From: Fasciola hepatica
Lineage: Eukaryota > Platyhelminthes > Trematoda > Plagiorchiida > Fasciolidae
DNA: 64,000 nt
Direction: 5' to 3'
NCBI GenBank assembly: GCA_948099385.1
Contig: CANUEZ040000156.1
Coordinates: forward strand, 4,857,501 to 4,921,500
In this document: positions 35,640 to 44,935 of the stretch, in pieces
How positions within the stretch are numbered: the stretch's first letter is position 1
Layout: each line of letters starts with the position of its first letter
Translations under genes and position numbers: made by a program
The notes under the pieces: generated by a model
The model's database searches: none
Seen by the model: the letters and a program-made list of their open reading frames with translations, nothing else
What the model was told of the DNA's origin: nothing

Positions 35640-36125
35640 AGATCCCGGGAATACCCTTGTAGCGTCCTACTCTGTCTATATGGTACACTAAATGAATGTC
35701 AACAATGTCTGAGACGACTCTAGCAAACTTAGATTGGCGGAGGAGCGTGCGGTGATAAAAAGGCCAATAGGGTATGTACATTAGGAATTAAAATGAAACA
35801 AAAGGTGTGACACGAACTCACAGTTGTTCAGTGTTCTTGTGATCAAGAAATGACCGCCGAAGAGCCAATATTCGCCAATGTCTTCAGTTCAGTCGGGTCT
35901 GACGGCCATCCGTTGAACAGAACAGGATGGTATTGAGCGAAGTGCCAAGAGACTCCGTTGAAGCTTCTGAAATGTTTTGTTCCTCACAGTTAGTTCCGAC
36001 CGATATAATTCCAAGACACTCCAAACCAGAAGATGAGACCGTGCCAGAATGAAGATTTATTTACAGCTTTTTTGTATTACGCGGTGATGACGACCAAAAA
36101 GTGTGTATGTTTTACATTAAAAAGT
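35640..36125 (-). pseudogene. LINE reverse transcriptase C-terminal fragment inserted in the gypsy relic
   Basis: Between two adjoining parts of the old integrase C-terminal domain lie about 500 bases with minus-strand similarity to the end of a CR1-like RT. A KLQRSLLALRSI segment (like the 'LE.vQR...R' helix) is near 35,960, then RVVSDIVDIHLVYHIDRVG near 35,715, and finally RYKGIPGIYI near 35,665. The last resembles GRILGRGIPGLL at the end of the LINE at 7.9 kb. Severe 5' truncation fits a LINE insertion. Confidence 0.4.
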
Positions 36126-36129
36126 CGGT

Positions 36130-36314
36130 ACAACAAAGGAGTGTCGCACCAAGGGAAGTTGAAAATCATAGAAAAAGTCGGAAATGTACAGGTACCTACA
36201 CCCTCCCATTTGAGGCATCACTGGACCGCGCCCTTCATTGTGTTCGAAACCCTAGATCCCATCACCTGCGTGTTTCTCGGATCGGCGGAGACCCAAATCC
36301 AAATTATACACTAC
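36130..36314 (+). pseudogene. Old gypsy integrase C-terminal domain, left part
   Basis: The plus-strand frame 36,033-36,362 contains RHHWTAPFIVFETLDPITC, the GPY/F-like module of gypsy integrases. It leads to QIQIIHY at 36,294-36,314 (ending CAC TAC). There the intact element interrupts it; the same frame resumes at 41,488. Confidence 0.8.
36311..36314. repeat. Target-site duplication CTAC, left copy
   Basis: CTAC immediately left of the element is repeated at 41,484-41,487. Four bases is the expected staggered-cut length for this group of integrases. Confidence 0.85.
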
Positions 36315-36623
36315 TTTGGTCGAACGCACGACTTGTGGACTCAATTCCCGTCCAGCGAATAAAGACGCAGAACGACAGCGATTGATGGTTTTTGTACTTG
36401 TATTGATTGCCCTGTATGAAGTACAGGAGAAGGGAGGCTGATCTAGCTAATCACCAGAGCTGATGAGCTGGAGCGCGCCTTGCCGTTTTGACGTAGTGTG
36501 CCGAAGGTTCTTCTTCTTTTTCAGGTGTTCTTATTTTCACACCGGTGGACTTAAACAAAGCGCGCCTAAGCTCTAAGCTCGCAATTGTATTTTATTGAAT
36601 TTGGTGTCTGCGAAGCCGCTACA
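36315..36623 (-). repeat. 3' LTR of the intact gypsy element
   Basis: 309 bases identical, base for base, to 41,175-41,483 (constant offset of 4,860). In element orientation it begins TGTAGCGGC and ends CGACCAAA. The 5' end has the canonical TG, but the 3' end is AA instead of CA. An AATAAA lies at 36,596-36,591 in element sense, a candidate polyadenylation signal close to the LTR start. Confidence 0.95.
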
Positions 36624-36627
36624 TCAG

Positions 36628-36636
36628 TCCCCCTCC
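36628..36636 (-). promoter_or_regulatory. Polypurine tract
   Basis: In element sense GGAGGGGGA lies four bases upstream of the 3' LTR start. It is the expected RNase H-resistant primer for plus-strand synthesis. Confidence 0.8.
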
Positions 36637-37037
36637 AGAAGGACGACCGAGTAGGAGAACTTCGACCTAAGAGAGCGTCGTGAGTTGAGCCAAAAACCAA
36701 CTGAATAGTTCCAGCTGGAAAAGGTTTGTGCTCAGCACCTCTAAGGTGATCTAAGGACCTCTGGGCCATATATAGCCGCAGAGAAGGTTACTCACGCGTG
36801 AACTGGTGGGGTATCCTCTCCCCGTGCTCTCTATCTAGAAACCTTAAGTGGGGACAGGGACGTGCCAAACCATGTACAAGGCACGTAGGCAACAACAACA
36901 ACAACAAAAAATGGTAATGTTCATATAGTGACACATGTCCATTGTTAGTAGTGTGCCAGATCCTTCCTAGGTAAACAACGACTGACCCTAGAAGAGATAA
37001 GAAAAACTGGATACAGTATGCAATCAAAAGGGGAAAT
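36637..37037 (-). other. 3' untranslated region of the intact gypsy
   Basis: Noncoding stretch between the pol stop and the polypurine tract. It holds an imperfect (CAA)n run on the plus strand at 36,890-36,906. No envelope-like frame. Confidence 0.7.
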
Positions 37038-40000
37038 CTATGTAAGAACAATAAAGTCAACGAATCGTGCAGGGAAACGAACATGCCTACCAGACCTGGT
37101 GGAACGTGATGGGGGGTCGACCTGTGACTCACGCGTGCTGGAGCTAGATGTTGTTGGGGTCGGGCAAACGTCTGTGTTTTTACCATCGACGGGCAACGGC
37201 GTAGGCTGGGTTTCCGAGTCGACGAACGCTGGCTTAAGGCGGTCGATGCTGACGGTTTCTTGCCGACCATTGAGATCGATGATGAACGTTTTTTCTAAAC
37301 GCCGAATGACTTTGTGCGGGCCAGAATAAGCTGGAGTCAACGGGCGGCGGCTCGGCGTACGCAGAAAAACGTGCGTGCACGTATGTAGGTGACTGGGAAT
37401 AAACGACGGCCGATCTGTCGAACGGACAGGAATACCAATCTTCTGACGCATGTAGATCATGAGACGTTGAGTGTAGTCTCCAAGGTTGGGGAAAGGTGCG
37501 CTCACCTTGGGTGCGACAAATTCACCAGGGAGACGAGCGGTGGTGCCGAATGTCATGGACGCAGGTGTGCAGGGAGTGTCGCTGCGCAACGTATTGCGAA
37601 TGCCCAATAAAACCAGTGGTAAGACGTCCGTCCACTGAGGATTGTTGTGAGCACTGAGCGAAGTTTTGAGGTGCCGGTGAAAACGTTCGACCAAGCCATT
37701 TGCCTGGGGATGATAAGCTGTGGTGCGAATACGCTTAGTGCCAGTCAGTTGGAGGAGATTGTCGAAAGTGGCAGATTCAAACTGAGCTCCTCGATCGGTG
37801 GTTACTGTGGTAGGACAACCAAAGCGGGAAATCCAGTGTTCCATGAACGCACGGGCGACAGTTTCACTGGATACATCCGGAATGGGTATGGCCTCGGGCC
37901 AACGAGTGAAACGATCAATACAAGTGAGTAGATAGATCATACCTCGGGATGGTGGCAAAGGTCCCACAATGTCGACGTGCACGTGAGCGAAACGGGCGTC
38001 TGGAGTCTCAAAATTTCCGACTGGACTGGTGGTATGTCGCTGTATTTTGGCTCGCTGACAAGCAATGCAGTTACGTGCCCATTGACGAACGTCGCGATCC
38101 ATGTTTGGCCAAACAAATCGGGCACGGACTAGTTTGCATGTGGCCTTGATACCCGGATGGGATAGACCGTGCAACACATCGAAAATTGGACGGCGATGTG
38201 AAAGTGGTACGATTGGCCTTGGGTGATCCAAGGTGGTGTCGCAGAGGATAGTGCCAGCAGATGACGGAAGAGGCAAAGCCCGCACTCGGAGACTTGTATC
38301 GCGAATGGTTTGTTGAAACTCAGGATCCTGCTGGCTTTGTGCCAGGTCCTCGAGATTGATACCGAGAGCAGCAGGCGACCCGAGACTGTGGATCCTGGAA
38401 AGAGTATCTGCAGCCACATTAGCTGACCCGGAGATATGACGAATGTCGGTAGAAAATTGCGATATGAAATCCAGCTGGCGAATTTCTCGTGGAGAATGAC
38501 GATCAGACGCGTTGCGGAAAGCATACAGTAGTGGCTTGTGATCTGTGAAAATGATGAATTCCCGTCCTTCCAGAGCGTGGCGAAAGTGACGTATGGCGGT
38601 GTAGACGGCAAGTAACTCACGACCAAACGCACTGTATTTGGATTCTGCGGAAGACAGGCGGCGTGAGTGAAAAGCCAGAGGCTCCCAGGCGCCGTCCACG
38701 GCCTGCTGGAGAACGCAGCCAAGTGCGACATCGGAAGCATCAACAGCGATACTGACGGGAGCATGGGGATCCGGATGACGGAGAAGAACCGCAGACGACA
38801 AGGCCTGTTTGAGCTGAGAAAAGGCCTCCTGGGCTTGATCGGTCCAGATGAGGGTTCGTTGTTTGCCCCGCAAAAGATCAGTGAGCGGTTGCATCAGGGT
38901 GGCGCAGTGTGGGATGAACCGGCGGTAATAATTGACAAAGCCGTTAAAACGTTTAAGCTGTTTGAAGGACTGTGGAAGTGGAAATTCAGCAATATCACTG
39001 ACCTTGGTTTCAGCCGGACGAATGCCGTTGGCGTCGATGATGTGGCCGAGGAAGAGCAATGACGGCTTCCCTAATTCAGTCTTGGCGGCATTGATGGTAA
39101 CACCGTGCTCTGTTAACCGCTGAAAGAGCTGTCGAAGATGAAGCTGATGTTCGTCAACATTGGGGCTAGCGACAAGAATATCATCGATGTAAGCGTGAAC
39201 GAAGGGCAGTCCGCGGGTAACACCGTCAATAAACCGCTGGAACGTTTGGGACGCGTTGCGCAAGCCAAATGGCATACGGAGAAACTCAAATAGACCAAAC
39301 GGAGTGGTAACGGCGGTTTTTGCAACGTCTTCGTCGGCGACCGGAATTTGATGATAGGCCCGGACCAGGTCGATTTTGCTGAAGATGGTGGATCCAGCCA
39401 GAGCAGACGTGATATCATGAATGTGAGGCACAGGATATCGATCTGGCGTTGTGACCTGATTGAGGCGACGATAGTCACCACACGGACGCCAGTCGCCCGA
39501 AGTTCTCTTCGGCACCATGTGCAATGGAGAGGCCCACGGGCTGTTCGAAGGACGGATGATGCCTAGGTCCAGCATTTTCTGGAATTCAAGACGAGCGACG
39601 GCCAGTTTGTCTGGGGCTAGGCGACGCGGACGGGCAAAAACAGGAGGTCCAGCGGTACTGATGTGATGTACAACAGCCGAGCGCACCATGGGTAAGTGGT
39701 TTGCCGGTCCGGTTAGAGACGGAAACTCTGCTAAAATTTTGGCGAAGGTATCGTTGGCGATAGGAGCTACGGACGGTCGAACAACGTTGACCAAGCAGAC
39801 AGATCCAACAACAGCACGATGAGTCACAGGGTCGGTTAACTTACGAGAAGCGGGATGTAACGAAAGGTTGAAATGATGCAGAAAATCAACTCCTAAGATG
39901 GGCTGGGAAACGTCAGCAATGACAAAAGTCCACTGAAAAAAACGACGCAACCCCAGATCTAATTTGAGACGCCTAGTACCAAAAGTGGATATACGAGACC

Positions 40001-40274
40001 CATTGGCGGCCTGAAGCTCTAACGTTTGCCGGTGCTGACGATCAGAAGGGTTAGGGGGAACGACACTGATCTGTGCGCCAGTGTCAATCAAAAACTGACG
40101 GTGGGAGATGAGGTCCTTGATAAATAGAAGACGGCAGGGTGTAGGGAGGCCAACGAGCGCTGCCGTACCTACACGTTGGCCGACGAGTTTCCCTGGTTGT
40201 CGTGGAACGTGCACGAGGGTGTACACTTCCTGGCGCTGGCACGATACTGGCGGTGATACCAACACCATGTCCAA
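37038..40274 (-). CDS. pol: Gypsy Pol polyprotein (protease, RT, RNase H, integrase)
   Basis: 1,078 residues as numbered from 40,274. That first codon is TTG, the first ATG is at 40,268, and the frame is open from 40,298, so normal expression is by frameshift from gag. Protease: D-T-G at 64-66 and ILGVD at 126. Reverse transcriptase about 230-410: catalytic Asp 302 in [10 protein letters not shown], and YIDD at 362-365. RNase H: D512 (VDASD), E553 (GRELLA), D578 (FTDHKPLL) and D623 (ADTLSR). Integrase zinc site: H702, H706, C736, C739, the canonical H-x3-H-x29-C-x2-C. Catalytic triad: D768, D827, E863, with the D35E spacing. A C-terminal GPH-type module lies at 985-1016, then a Pro/Ser-rich tail. 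No residue needed for catalysis is missing. On an empty target site the protein would be made in the cytoplasmic particle and act through to nuclear integration. Confidence 0.97.
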   Translation of the reverse strand: MDMVLVSPPVSCQRQEVYTLVHVPRQPGKLVGQRVGTAALVGLPTPCRLLFIKDLISHRQFLIDTGAQISVVPPNPSDRQHRQTLELQAANGSRISTFGTRRLKLDLGLRRFFQWTFVIADVSQPILGVDFLHHFNLSLHPASRKLTDPVTHRAVVGSVCLVNVVRPSVAPIANDTFAKILAEFPSLTGPANHLPMVRSAVVHHISTAGPPVFARPRRLAPDKLAVARLEFQKMLDLGIIRPSNSPWASPLHMVPKRTSGDWRPCGDYRRLNQVTTPDRYPVPHIHDITSALAGSTIFSKIDLVRAYHQIPVADEDVAKTAVTTPFGLFEFLRMPFGLRNASQTFQRFIDGVTRGLPFVHAYIDDILVASPNVDEHQLHLRQLFQRLTEHGVTINAAKTELGKPSLLFLGHIIDANGIRPAETKVSDIAEFPLPQSFKQLKRFNGFVNYYRRFIPHCATLMQPLTDLLRGKQRTLIWTDQAQEAFSQLKQALSSAVLLRHPDPHAPVSIAVDASDVALGCVLQQAVDGAWEPLAFHSRRLSSAESKYSAFGRELLAVYTAIRHFRHALEGREFIIFTDHKPLLYAFRNASDRHSPREIRQLDFISQFSTDIRHISGSANVAADTLSRIHSLGSPAALGINLEDLAQSQQDPEFQQTIRDTSLRVRALPLPSSAGTILCDTTLDHPRPIVPLSHRRPIFDVLHGLSHPGIKATCKLVRARFVWPNMDRDVRQWARNCIACQRAKIQRHTTSPVGNFETPDARFAHVHVDIVGPLPPSRGMIYLLTCIDRFTRWPEAIPIPDVSSETVARAFMEHWISRFGCPTTVTTDRGAQFESATFDNLLQLTGTKRIRTTAYHPQANGLVERFHRHLKTSLSAHNNPQWTDVLPLVLLGIRNTLRSDTPCTPASMTFGTTARLPGEFVAPKVSAPFPNLGDYTQRLMIYMRQKIGIPVRSTDRPSFIPSHLHTCTHVFLRTPSRRPLTPAYSGPHKVIRRLEKTFIIDLNGRQETVSIDRLKPAFVDSETQPTPLPVDGKNTDVCPTPTTSSSSTRESQVDPPSRSTRSGRHVRFPARFVDFIVLT
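40131..40193 (-). promoter_or_regulatory. -1 programmed ribosomal frameshift signal between gag and pol
   Basis: In element sense the heptamer GGGAAAC (40,193-40,187) is in the exact X-XXY-YYZ phase of the gag frame (CAG GGA AAC). A slip of one base back gives GGG AAA CTC in the pol frame. A five-base spacer (TCGTC) follows. Then a perfect 8-bp stem forms: GGCCAACG (40,181-40,174) with CGTTGGCC (40,155-40,148), with an 18-base loop containing the gag stop. The loop can also pair with sequence 3' of the stem in two alternative ways: TGTAGG with CCTACA (40,145-40,140), or ACGGCAG with CTGCCGT (40,137-40,131). Either would make an H-type pseudoknot. Confidence 0.88.
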
Positions 40275-41014
40275 GTGTGTGCATCGGGAGAGGATGGCCT
40301 AGGAGGAGTGCGAGCGGCAATAGGCCGACGGGTGCGAGTTGGGGAGCGGCTACGACGTGCCGAACGTGAAGACTGAATAGCGGTCACGTCCGCCCGAAGG
40401 GCACTGAGTTGTGCAGCTAAATCTGTGAGAGTCGCCTCCGTAGTGGTTGTGGACGAACGAACACACTGACTAATTTGGGCGGAGGCGGTTTCCATAAAGC
40501 GGTCCGCCGCCAAAGCCAGTCTGTCTAGTGAGACTTCATCTACGAGAAGGGCCAGAGTGCATTGCGCTTGTTGGGGTAGCTGCTGCATCCACAATTCTCG
40601 CAACATCATGTCACCAACTTGGATGCCCTTGGCCAGCTGTCGCATACGACGCAGAAGCTGTGAAGGCTTCTGGTCACCGAGGGAAATGCCACTAAGCAGC
40701 TGACGAAGACGGTTTGAGTCGGAGACCCCGGTGCGATCTAAGATAGCCTGGCGAAGCATATCATAAGGCTTGTCCGTGGGTGGGTTGGAGATGATATCCT
40801 CGACAGCTTCAAGAATATTTAAAGGAAGTTCGGCAGTGAGATGCACATACTTCTGTTGCTGGGAGGTGATTCTGGAGGCAGCAAACTGTGCTTCCAGATG
40901 AGTCAGCCAAAGAGAGGGATTACCCGGAATGAAAGGTAACGCTTTCACTGGGCGCGCAATAGAGAGCGTTTCAGGCACCGCAGGGTCAGACATAGTTAAC
41001 TTAGCGTCATCCAT
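40169..41014 (-). CDS. gag: Gypsy Gag polyprotein
   Basis: 281 residues. It forms the particle and packages element RNA. The start ATG at 41,014 is about 160 bases inside the 5' LTR. The N-terminal two-thirds carries the capsid-like pattern of this group: [17 protein letters not shown] at about 28-44, [19 protein letters not shown] at 84-102 and [12 protein letters not shown] at 138-149. An Arg/Ser/Pro-rich linker (215-245) precedes the zinc motif. That motif is C251-x2-H254-x9-C264-x3-C268, not the usual CCHC knuckle of most gypsy Gag proteins. The frame overlaps pol by about 130 bases and pol lies in the -1 frame. Confidence 0.95.
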   Translation of the reverse strand: MDDAKLTMSDPAVPETLSIARPVKALPFIPGNPSLWLTHLEAQFAASRITSQQQKYVHLTAELPLNILEAVEDIISNPPTDKPYDMLRQAILDRTGVSDSNRLRQLLSGISLGDQKPSQLLRRMRQLAKGIQVGDMMLRELWMQQLPQQAQCTLALLVDEVSLDRLALAADRFMETASAQISQCVRSSTTTTEATLTDLAAQLSALRADVTAIQSSRSARRSRSPTRTRRPIAARTPPRPSSPDAHTWTWCWYHRQYRASARKCTPSCTFHDNQGNSSANV

Positions 41015-41155
41015 ATCAAATAGACAGCAAAATAAATATACGATGGCTGATCGAAATTAACACCAAAAAAGGCTCAATACGTATGTGCACAACGAAAACA
41101 AAAGGAACGCTGAAGGGCACGGACGATATAATAAATAAATAAAAATTAATAATAA

Positions 41156-41173
41156 CTTGGAACGGGCTCACCA
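41156..41173 (-). other. Primer-binding site, tRNA-Trp-like
   Basis: One base after the 5' LTR the element reads TGGTGAGCCCGTTCCAAG. TGG pairs with the tRNA CCA end. The first 12 bases differ at one position from the TGGTGACCCCGA typical of tRNA-Trp-primed CsRn1-type elements. The tRNA identity is from memory of that family. Confidence 0.65.
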
Positions 41174-41174
41174 A

Positions 41175-41483
41175 TTTGGTCGAACGCACGACTTGTGGAC
41201 TCAATTCCCGTCCAGCGAATAAAGACGCAGAACGACAGCGATTGATGGTTTTTGTACTTGTATTGATTGCCCTGTATGAAGTACAGGAGAAGGGAGGCTG
41301 ATCTAGCTAATCACCAGAGCTGATGAGCTGGAGCGCGCCTTGCCGTTTTGACGTAGTGTGCCGAAGGTTCTTCTTCTTTTTCAGGTGTTCTTATTTTCAC
41401 ACCGGTGGACTTAAACAAAGCGCGCCTAAGCTCTAAGCTCGCAATTGTATTTTATTGAATTTGGTGTCTGCGAAGCCGCTACA
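41175..41483 (-). repeat. 5' LTR of the intact gypsy element
   Basis: Identical to 36,315-36,623. It carries the promoter for the element RNA. I could not point to a clear TATA box. The 160-base leader to the gag ATG follows it. Confidence 0.95.
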
Positions 41484-41487
41484 CTAC
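41484..41487. repeat. Target-site duplication CTAC, right copy
   Basis: Matches 36,311-36,314. Because ACA precedes it at the LTR end and also in the target, a longer match (ACACTAC) exists, but the TG rule places the boundary here. Confidence 0.85.
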
Positions 41488-41790
41488 AACCGACTGAAGC
41501 CCGCGGTACATGACGATGCAGCTGTTAGTTACAGACCCTTCAGCATTCCATCTGGTGCCGGGGAAGTGCATACAGAAGGTCTTGGGACAGCTTTTTAACG
41601 ATAGAGGGCTGAGTGGTGCATTTCCGACTGTACGTATTCCTATCTCATTTCCTCTTACGTTCCAGATGCTATTGTTAACCGCGAGGCGGAACCGTCACGC
41701 GCTGCAGGCACCTCATCTTCCTCTCCTTCCGAACAGTGGCCTTGACCCCGGCCCCGAAAACGTATAAAAGCCCCCGTGGACGCCCACGAC
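41484..41790 (+). pseudogene. Old gypsy integrase C-terminus and tail, right part
   Basis: Picking up the frame interrupted at 36,314, the bases after the right CTAC read NRLKPAVHDDA. This completes the conserved H-x-N-R-L-K-P ending of gypsy integrases. The frame then runs through several stops into a Ser/Pro/Arg-rich stretch (SSSPSEQWP, PRPRKRIK), plausible as the C-terminal tail of Pol. The first 20 codons are certain; the rest is inference. Confidence 0.75.
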
Positions 41791-41829
41791 AGACGTCACT
41801 TCCGGTTTCGATCTGTGTACCTTCTCTGT

Positions 41830-43450
41830 GCATATGCTCATGGTAAGTTAAGACCCCATTCCAACCGGAGTCCGTATACCTCTGATTTCTCATGACCTCG
41901 CGGAATACCGGCAGGTTTCCTCTCACATGAAAAATCCTCACCTTAACACCCAGTGTTTTCCTTCATTTTCATTGTTTACCGTCCTCGATCACAGCTGGTG
42001 AACCGACCAGACTGCTATCTTCCCATTCCTCTTCCAGATCATATCCTCTACTATTGTTTTATTCCTGGTTCCTCCTCTCCTCATCCACCGCCTACCTGAT
42101 ATCTCCCTAGATCTCTACTATCACCCAGCTACCCTAGAAAGCTACCAGTCTAAGTCTAGGGATCTCTAATAGACCGGCCCACTAGCCGAATGATAGCTGA
42201 TTGTTCAGATAACAAAATGTCCATTTTCTGGTTTCCATTAAAACGGTAGTCATAACCCACAGATGGAACACTCTCCAGACTGCCGCACTCCTGATCTCTT
42301 TCAGATCGCATTGGTTACTTGGGTAGCCATCGGCCAACTGGACGTTACTCCCGGACTAGATGACTTGATCAATCGGATTGACAATGGTTTAAACATAAAC
42401 TCAAGCCTGCCGACATTGTATGGGCACCGCACACGGCTGACCATAATCCTCTAACCGGAGTAACAAACTCTCATGAAAGTCTCACCAGATCGCAGAGGGG
42501 ATTCCTGACACCAACCATCAACCCACATCCGCTCAACGTCTATTTCCAATAATCCATTCCAAAGTTCAATTCTTTCCGCGTTGCTGTACGAAACCAATGA
42601 CCGGAACCCAGCCCTCGCCACTGCCCACTTCGTCAAACCAGCCCCTTTTTACCTGCTACCCTCAACATTCTACCTGCCATCACCTGCAACCAAGGTCTTT
42701 ATGAAACAGAATACCAGCCATCTGCAGCCAACTAGAATCTGGCTAATAATTTTTTTTCACATATACAAACAAATTTTATCTTCATACTCTTCCAACTTCT
42801 GCCTAGCCGCACCAGTAGCGTTTGTCTCCACTAGTCCGTTTCTTTGAAGGCTCTTCTTTGAAAGTCCGTTCTGCGTCCATACACCATTCATGCTCTTCAA
42901 AAGTTCACTGCAATCCTTGTGAAGCTTTTCGCCTTCATGTGAATTCCCATATGCCACTGAAATCACCTACACAAAAGGTCCATTTTATTATCACCTTTGA
43001 CTCACTTGCATTTATTTCACGTGCTTTCCCCACAAAAAGTTACCCAATACTGGGTCAGTGTTCTATATTTCTCTGGCAACTCTGACTGCACGTTGATAGC
43101 CCCATGCGTATTTTACCTTTATTCTTGTTCTTTGGCATCTCTTCCACACGGTTACCCGTTAGTGACCGTCCAATTATCGCTTATATCAGCAATCTCACGT
43201 TTGTCCAGCTATCCATACCGTCCTCCCCGAATTTGAAACCAATTTACAATCCCCGCTTCAACCATCACCACTTTAGTTCACTCAAACACTACGTGACTTT
43301 ACTATCTTATTTCGGTTGCTGTGTGATTCATAAATTTAGAAATTGTGAATACCTCACATTGACATGTGCTGCCGTATTCTCCGATCTTGCCTTGTGCATG
43401 TGTATTGACCACCGTCAAGAAATATACAATTATCAAAAAAAATTATCACG
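41830..43450 (+). repeat. Dispersed repeat family A, copy A5 (best preserved)
   Basis: Longest copy with all blocks in order: 'atacctctgatttctcatgac' (41,875), 'cataacccacagatggaacactctccagactgc' (42,246), 'cagaggggattcctgacacc' (42,493), 'ctgctaccctcaacattctacctgccatcacctgcaaccaagg' (42,654), 'gctcttcaaaagttcactgcaatcc' (42,891) and 'gactgcacgttgatagccccatg' (43,085). The terminus 'gccttgtgcatgtgtattgaccaccgtcaagaaatatacaattatc' is at 43,391, followed by an A/ATTATC tail. No recognised protein on either strand. Confidence 0.7.
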
Positions 43451-43454
43451 TTGC

Positions 43455-44930
43455 ACCACAATGTGCTAACACAGCCTCACTGATTCACTGACGCTGTATT
43501 CTATTGTGACCAACCTTTTGTTGCGATAAATGGCTTGGATCTATGTGACCATACTTTTCAGACCCACTGACCACTCCGTGTACTACATGATAAGCAGCTT
43601 TTTATCGTTTATGGTAACTAAATTTTCGTACACCTGCGAGCTGAAAGCATCACTCTTCTCATCATTTAATTTACGGCTGACGGTCACCTGAGCGTCCCTT
43701 CTTGTTTTAAAGGGAATACTCAGGTTATAGTCAGGTGACTTTCAGATGACGGTCGTGTTGCATAGGTGTAAAGGCTTCTCAGAAACGAGCCAACAAATCA
43801 AAACTTTGTTGTGCACAAACCCAGTCAACGCGAGGGGACTCAAAATAGTCCTAAATTGCTCCACTCGAGGAACGATTTTTATTTTACGTTTGAATTGGGA
43901 CTTTTTTCTCCTCAGCTTTATGATGCCTAGGGTAATCGGAAAGTGGTTTTAATTTCAGAAAAAACCCTTCGTCCTACGGTAATGATCTAATACGGTAAAA
44001 ATAAAGACACGACAGGTCCGAGAAGTTCAGAAGTACCTTTGAAAGTCAAAAATAATCTATTGTATCAACGGACATTCGTTGGTTATCAACTACGTTATAC
44101 CTTTTAAGTAAACTCACTTTGTTCTAATGAACTCCCTGAGAGCTGTTTCACTCCTTCCGTGATTTTCGGTGATCACTCTCAGAAATTACGTGGTCGAGAA
44201 GTATACTAGTGTGATCGTTATTTCAACACTGCATACATTTCTAGAATACTTTCCATGACTATGAAATATCATTTCTGGTGTTATGAAGTATTTTTAGCTA
44301 TTTACCGCAATTCTCCATAGAATATTGTTAATGGTTTAAAATACTGTCAAGCCTAAGGATGAACGATTCATCCTAGAATGAAACGTCGCGTGAAAGGTGG
44401 CTACTTTCACGCTCAAGGACATTCTGGGACGTCAGTTTGCAGACGCAGAAGGGCGACCCTTCTAGCTGCCGCTGTAGAAGAGCAAATATGAACGTATCTC
44501 ACATTGAATAATCCAATGAACCGTCAACTAGTACATCTAGGAATGCATTTTCAGATGTATTGGTCACCGGTGGAGGTCAATGCACTCCTGCATCTGAAGG
44601 TATCCAAGATGTTGCCATCAGTGTCACATACCACGACCCTCCGGAATATTTCATCCAGCTTCTTTGGGTATCATCGTTTGAATTTTTATTATTGATTTTA
44701 TATTCAGCAAAGATGAATTCACAGCCCCGGTGTGTATCCGAGGATGAACGTGACTTTATATGGTTAGACAGAACAATGGATACAAATGGTACACACATAT
44801 AAATACCAATTAAAAGTCATTTATAGAAATAATTGCCGGAGATTTGACACCAGAAAAAAAGGAGGCTTTCCAGAATTTAAAAATGAACAGACTGTTTGAG
44901 GATTTTGTTATATAATTTCTACAGACCTAA
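43455..44930. other. Unassigned, probably 5' part of DNA transposon copy 2
   Basis: AT-rich, with no protein motif. It lies directly upstream of the transposase at 44.94 kb, so it may contain the element's 5' end, but I did not find terminal inverted repeats by eye. Confidence 0.3.
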
Positions 44931-44935
44931 ATCCC

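Larger units (their letters stand above)
36315..41483 (-). mobile_element. Intact Ty3/gypsy LTR retrotransposon (CsRn1-like), 5,169 bp
   Basis: Complete on the minus strand: 309-bp LTRs, primer-binding site, gag, pol joined by a -1 frameshift signal, polypurine tract, and a CTAC duplication on both sides. All pol catalytic residues are present and there is no internal stop in either frame. The two LTRs were identical at insertion by mechanism and still show no difference over 309 bases, so the insertion is recent. No envelope gene is present: only about 400 bases separate pol from the 3' LTR. The Gag C-H-C-C motif and the tRNA-Trp-like primer site point to the CsRn1 clade known from trematodes and insects. 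The clade call is from motif memory. Confidence 0.96.

Noticed and set aside
36452..36480. CTGATGAG string in the LTR as a possible hammerhead ribozyme core
   Set aside because: No GAAA box and no stem II; the other CTGATGA occurrences (for example 51,156) also cannot form the three stems.
36623..37037. Envelope gene between pol and the 3' LTR
   Set aside because: Only about 400 bases remain, with stops in all frames and no signal or membrane segment.
38129..38764. 211-codon frame overlapping pol
   Set aside because: A neighbouring-frame shadow of the intact pol gene.
41484..41490. Seven-base target duplication ACACTAC
   Set aside because: The ACA is also the LTR end in both copies; the TG rule and group habit favour four bases.
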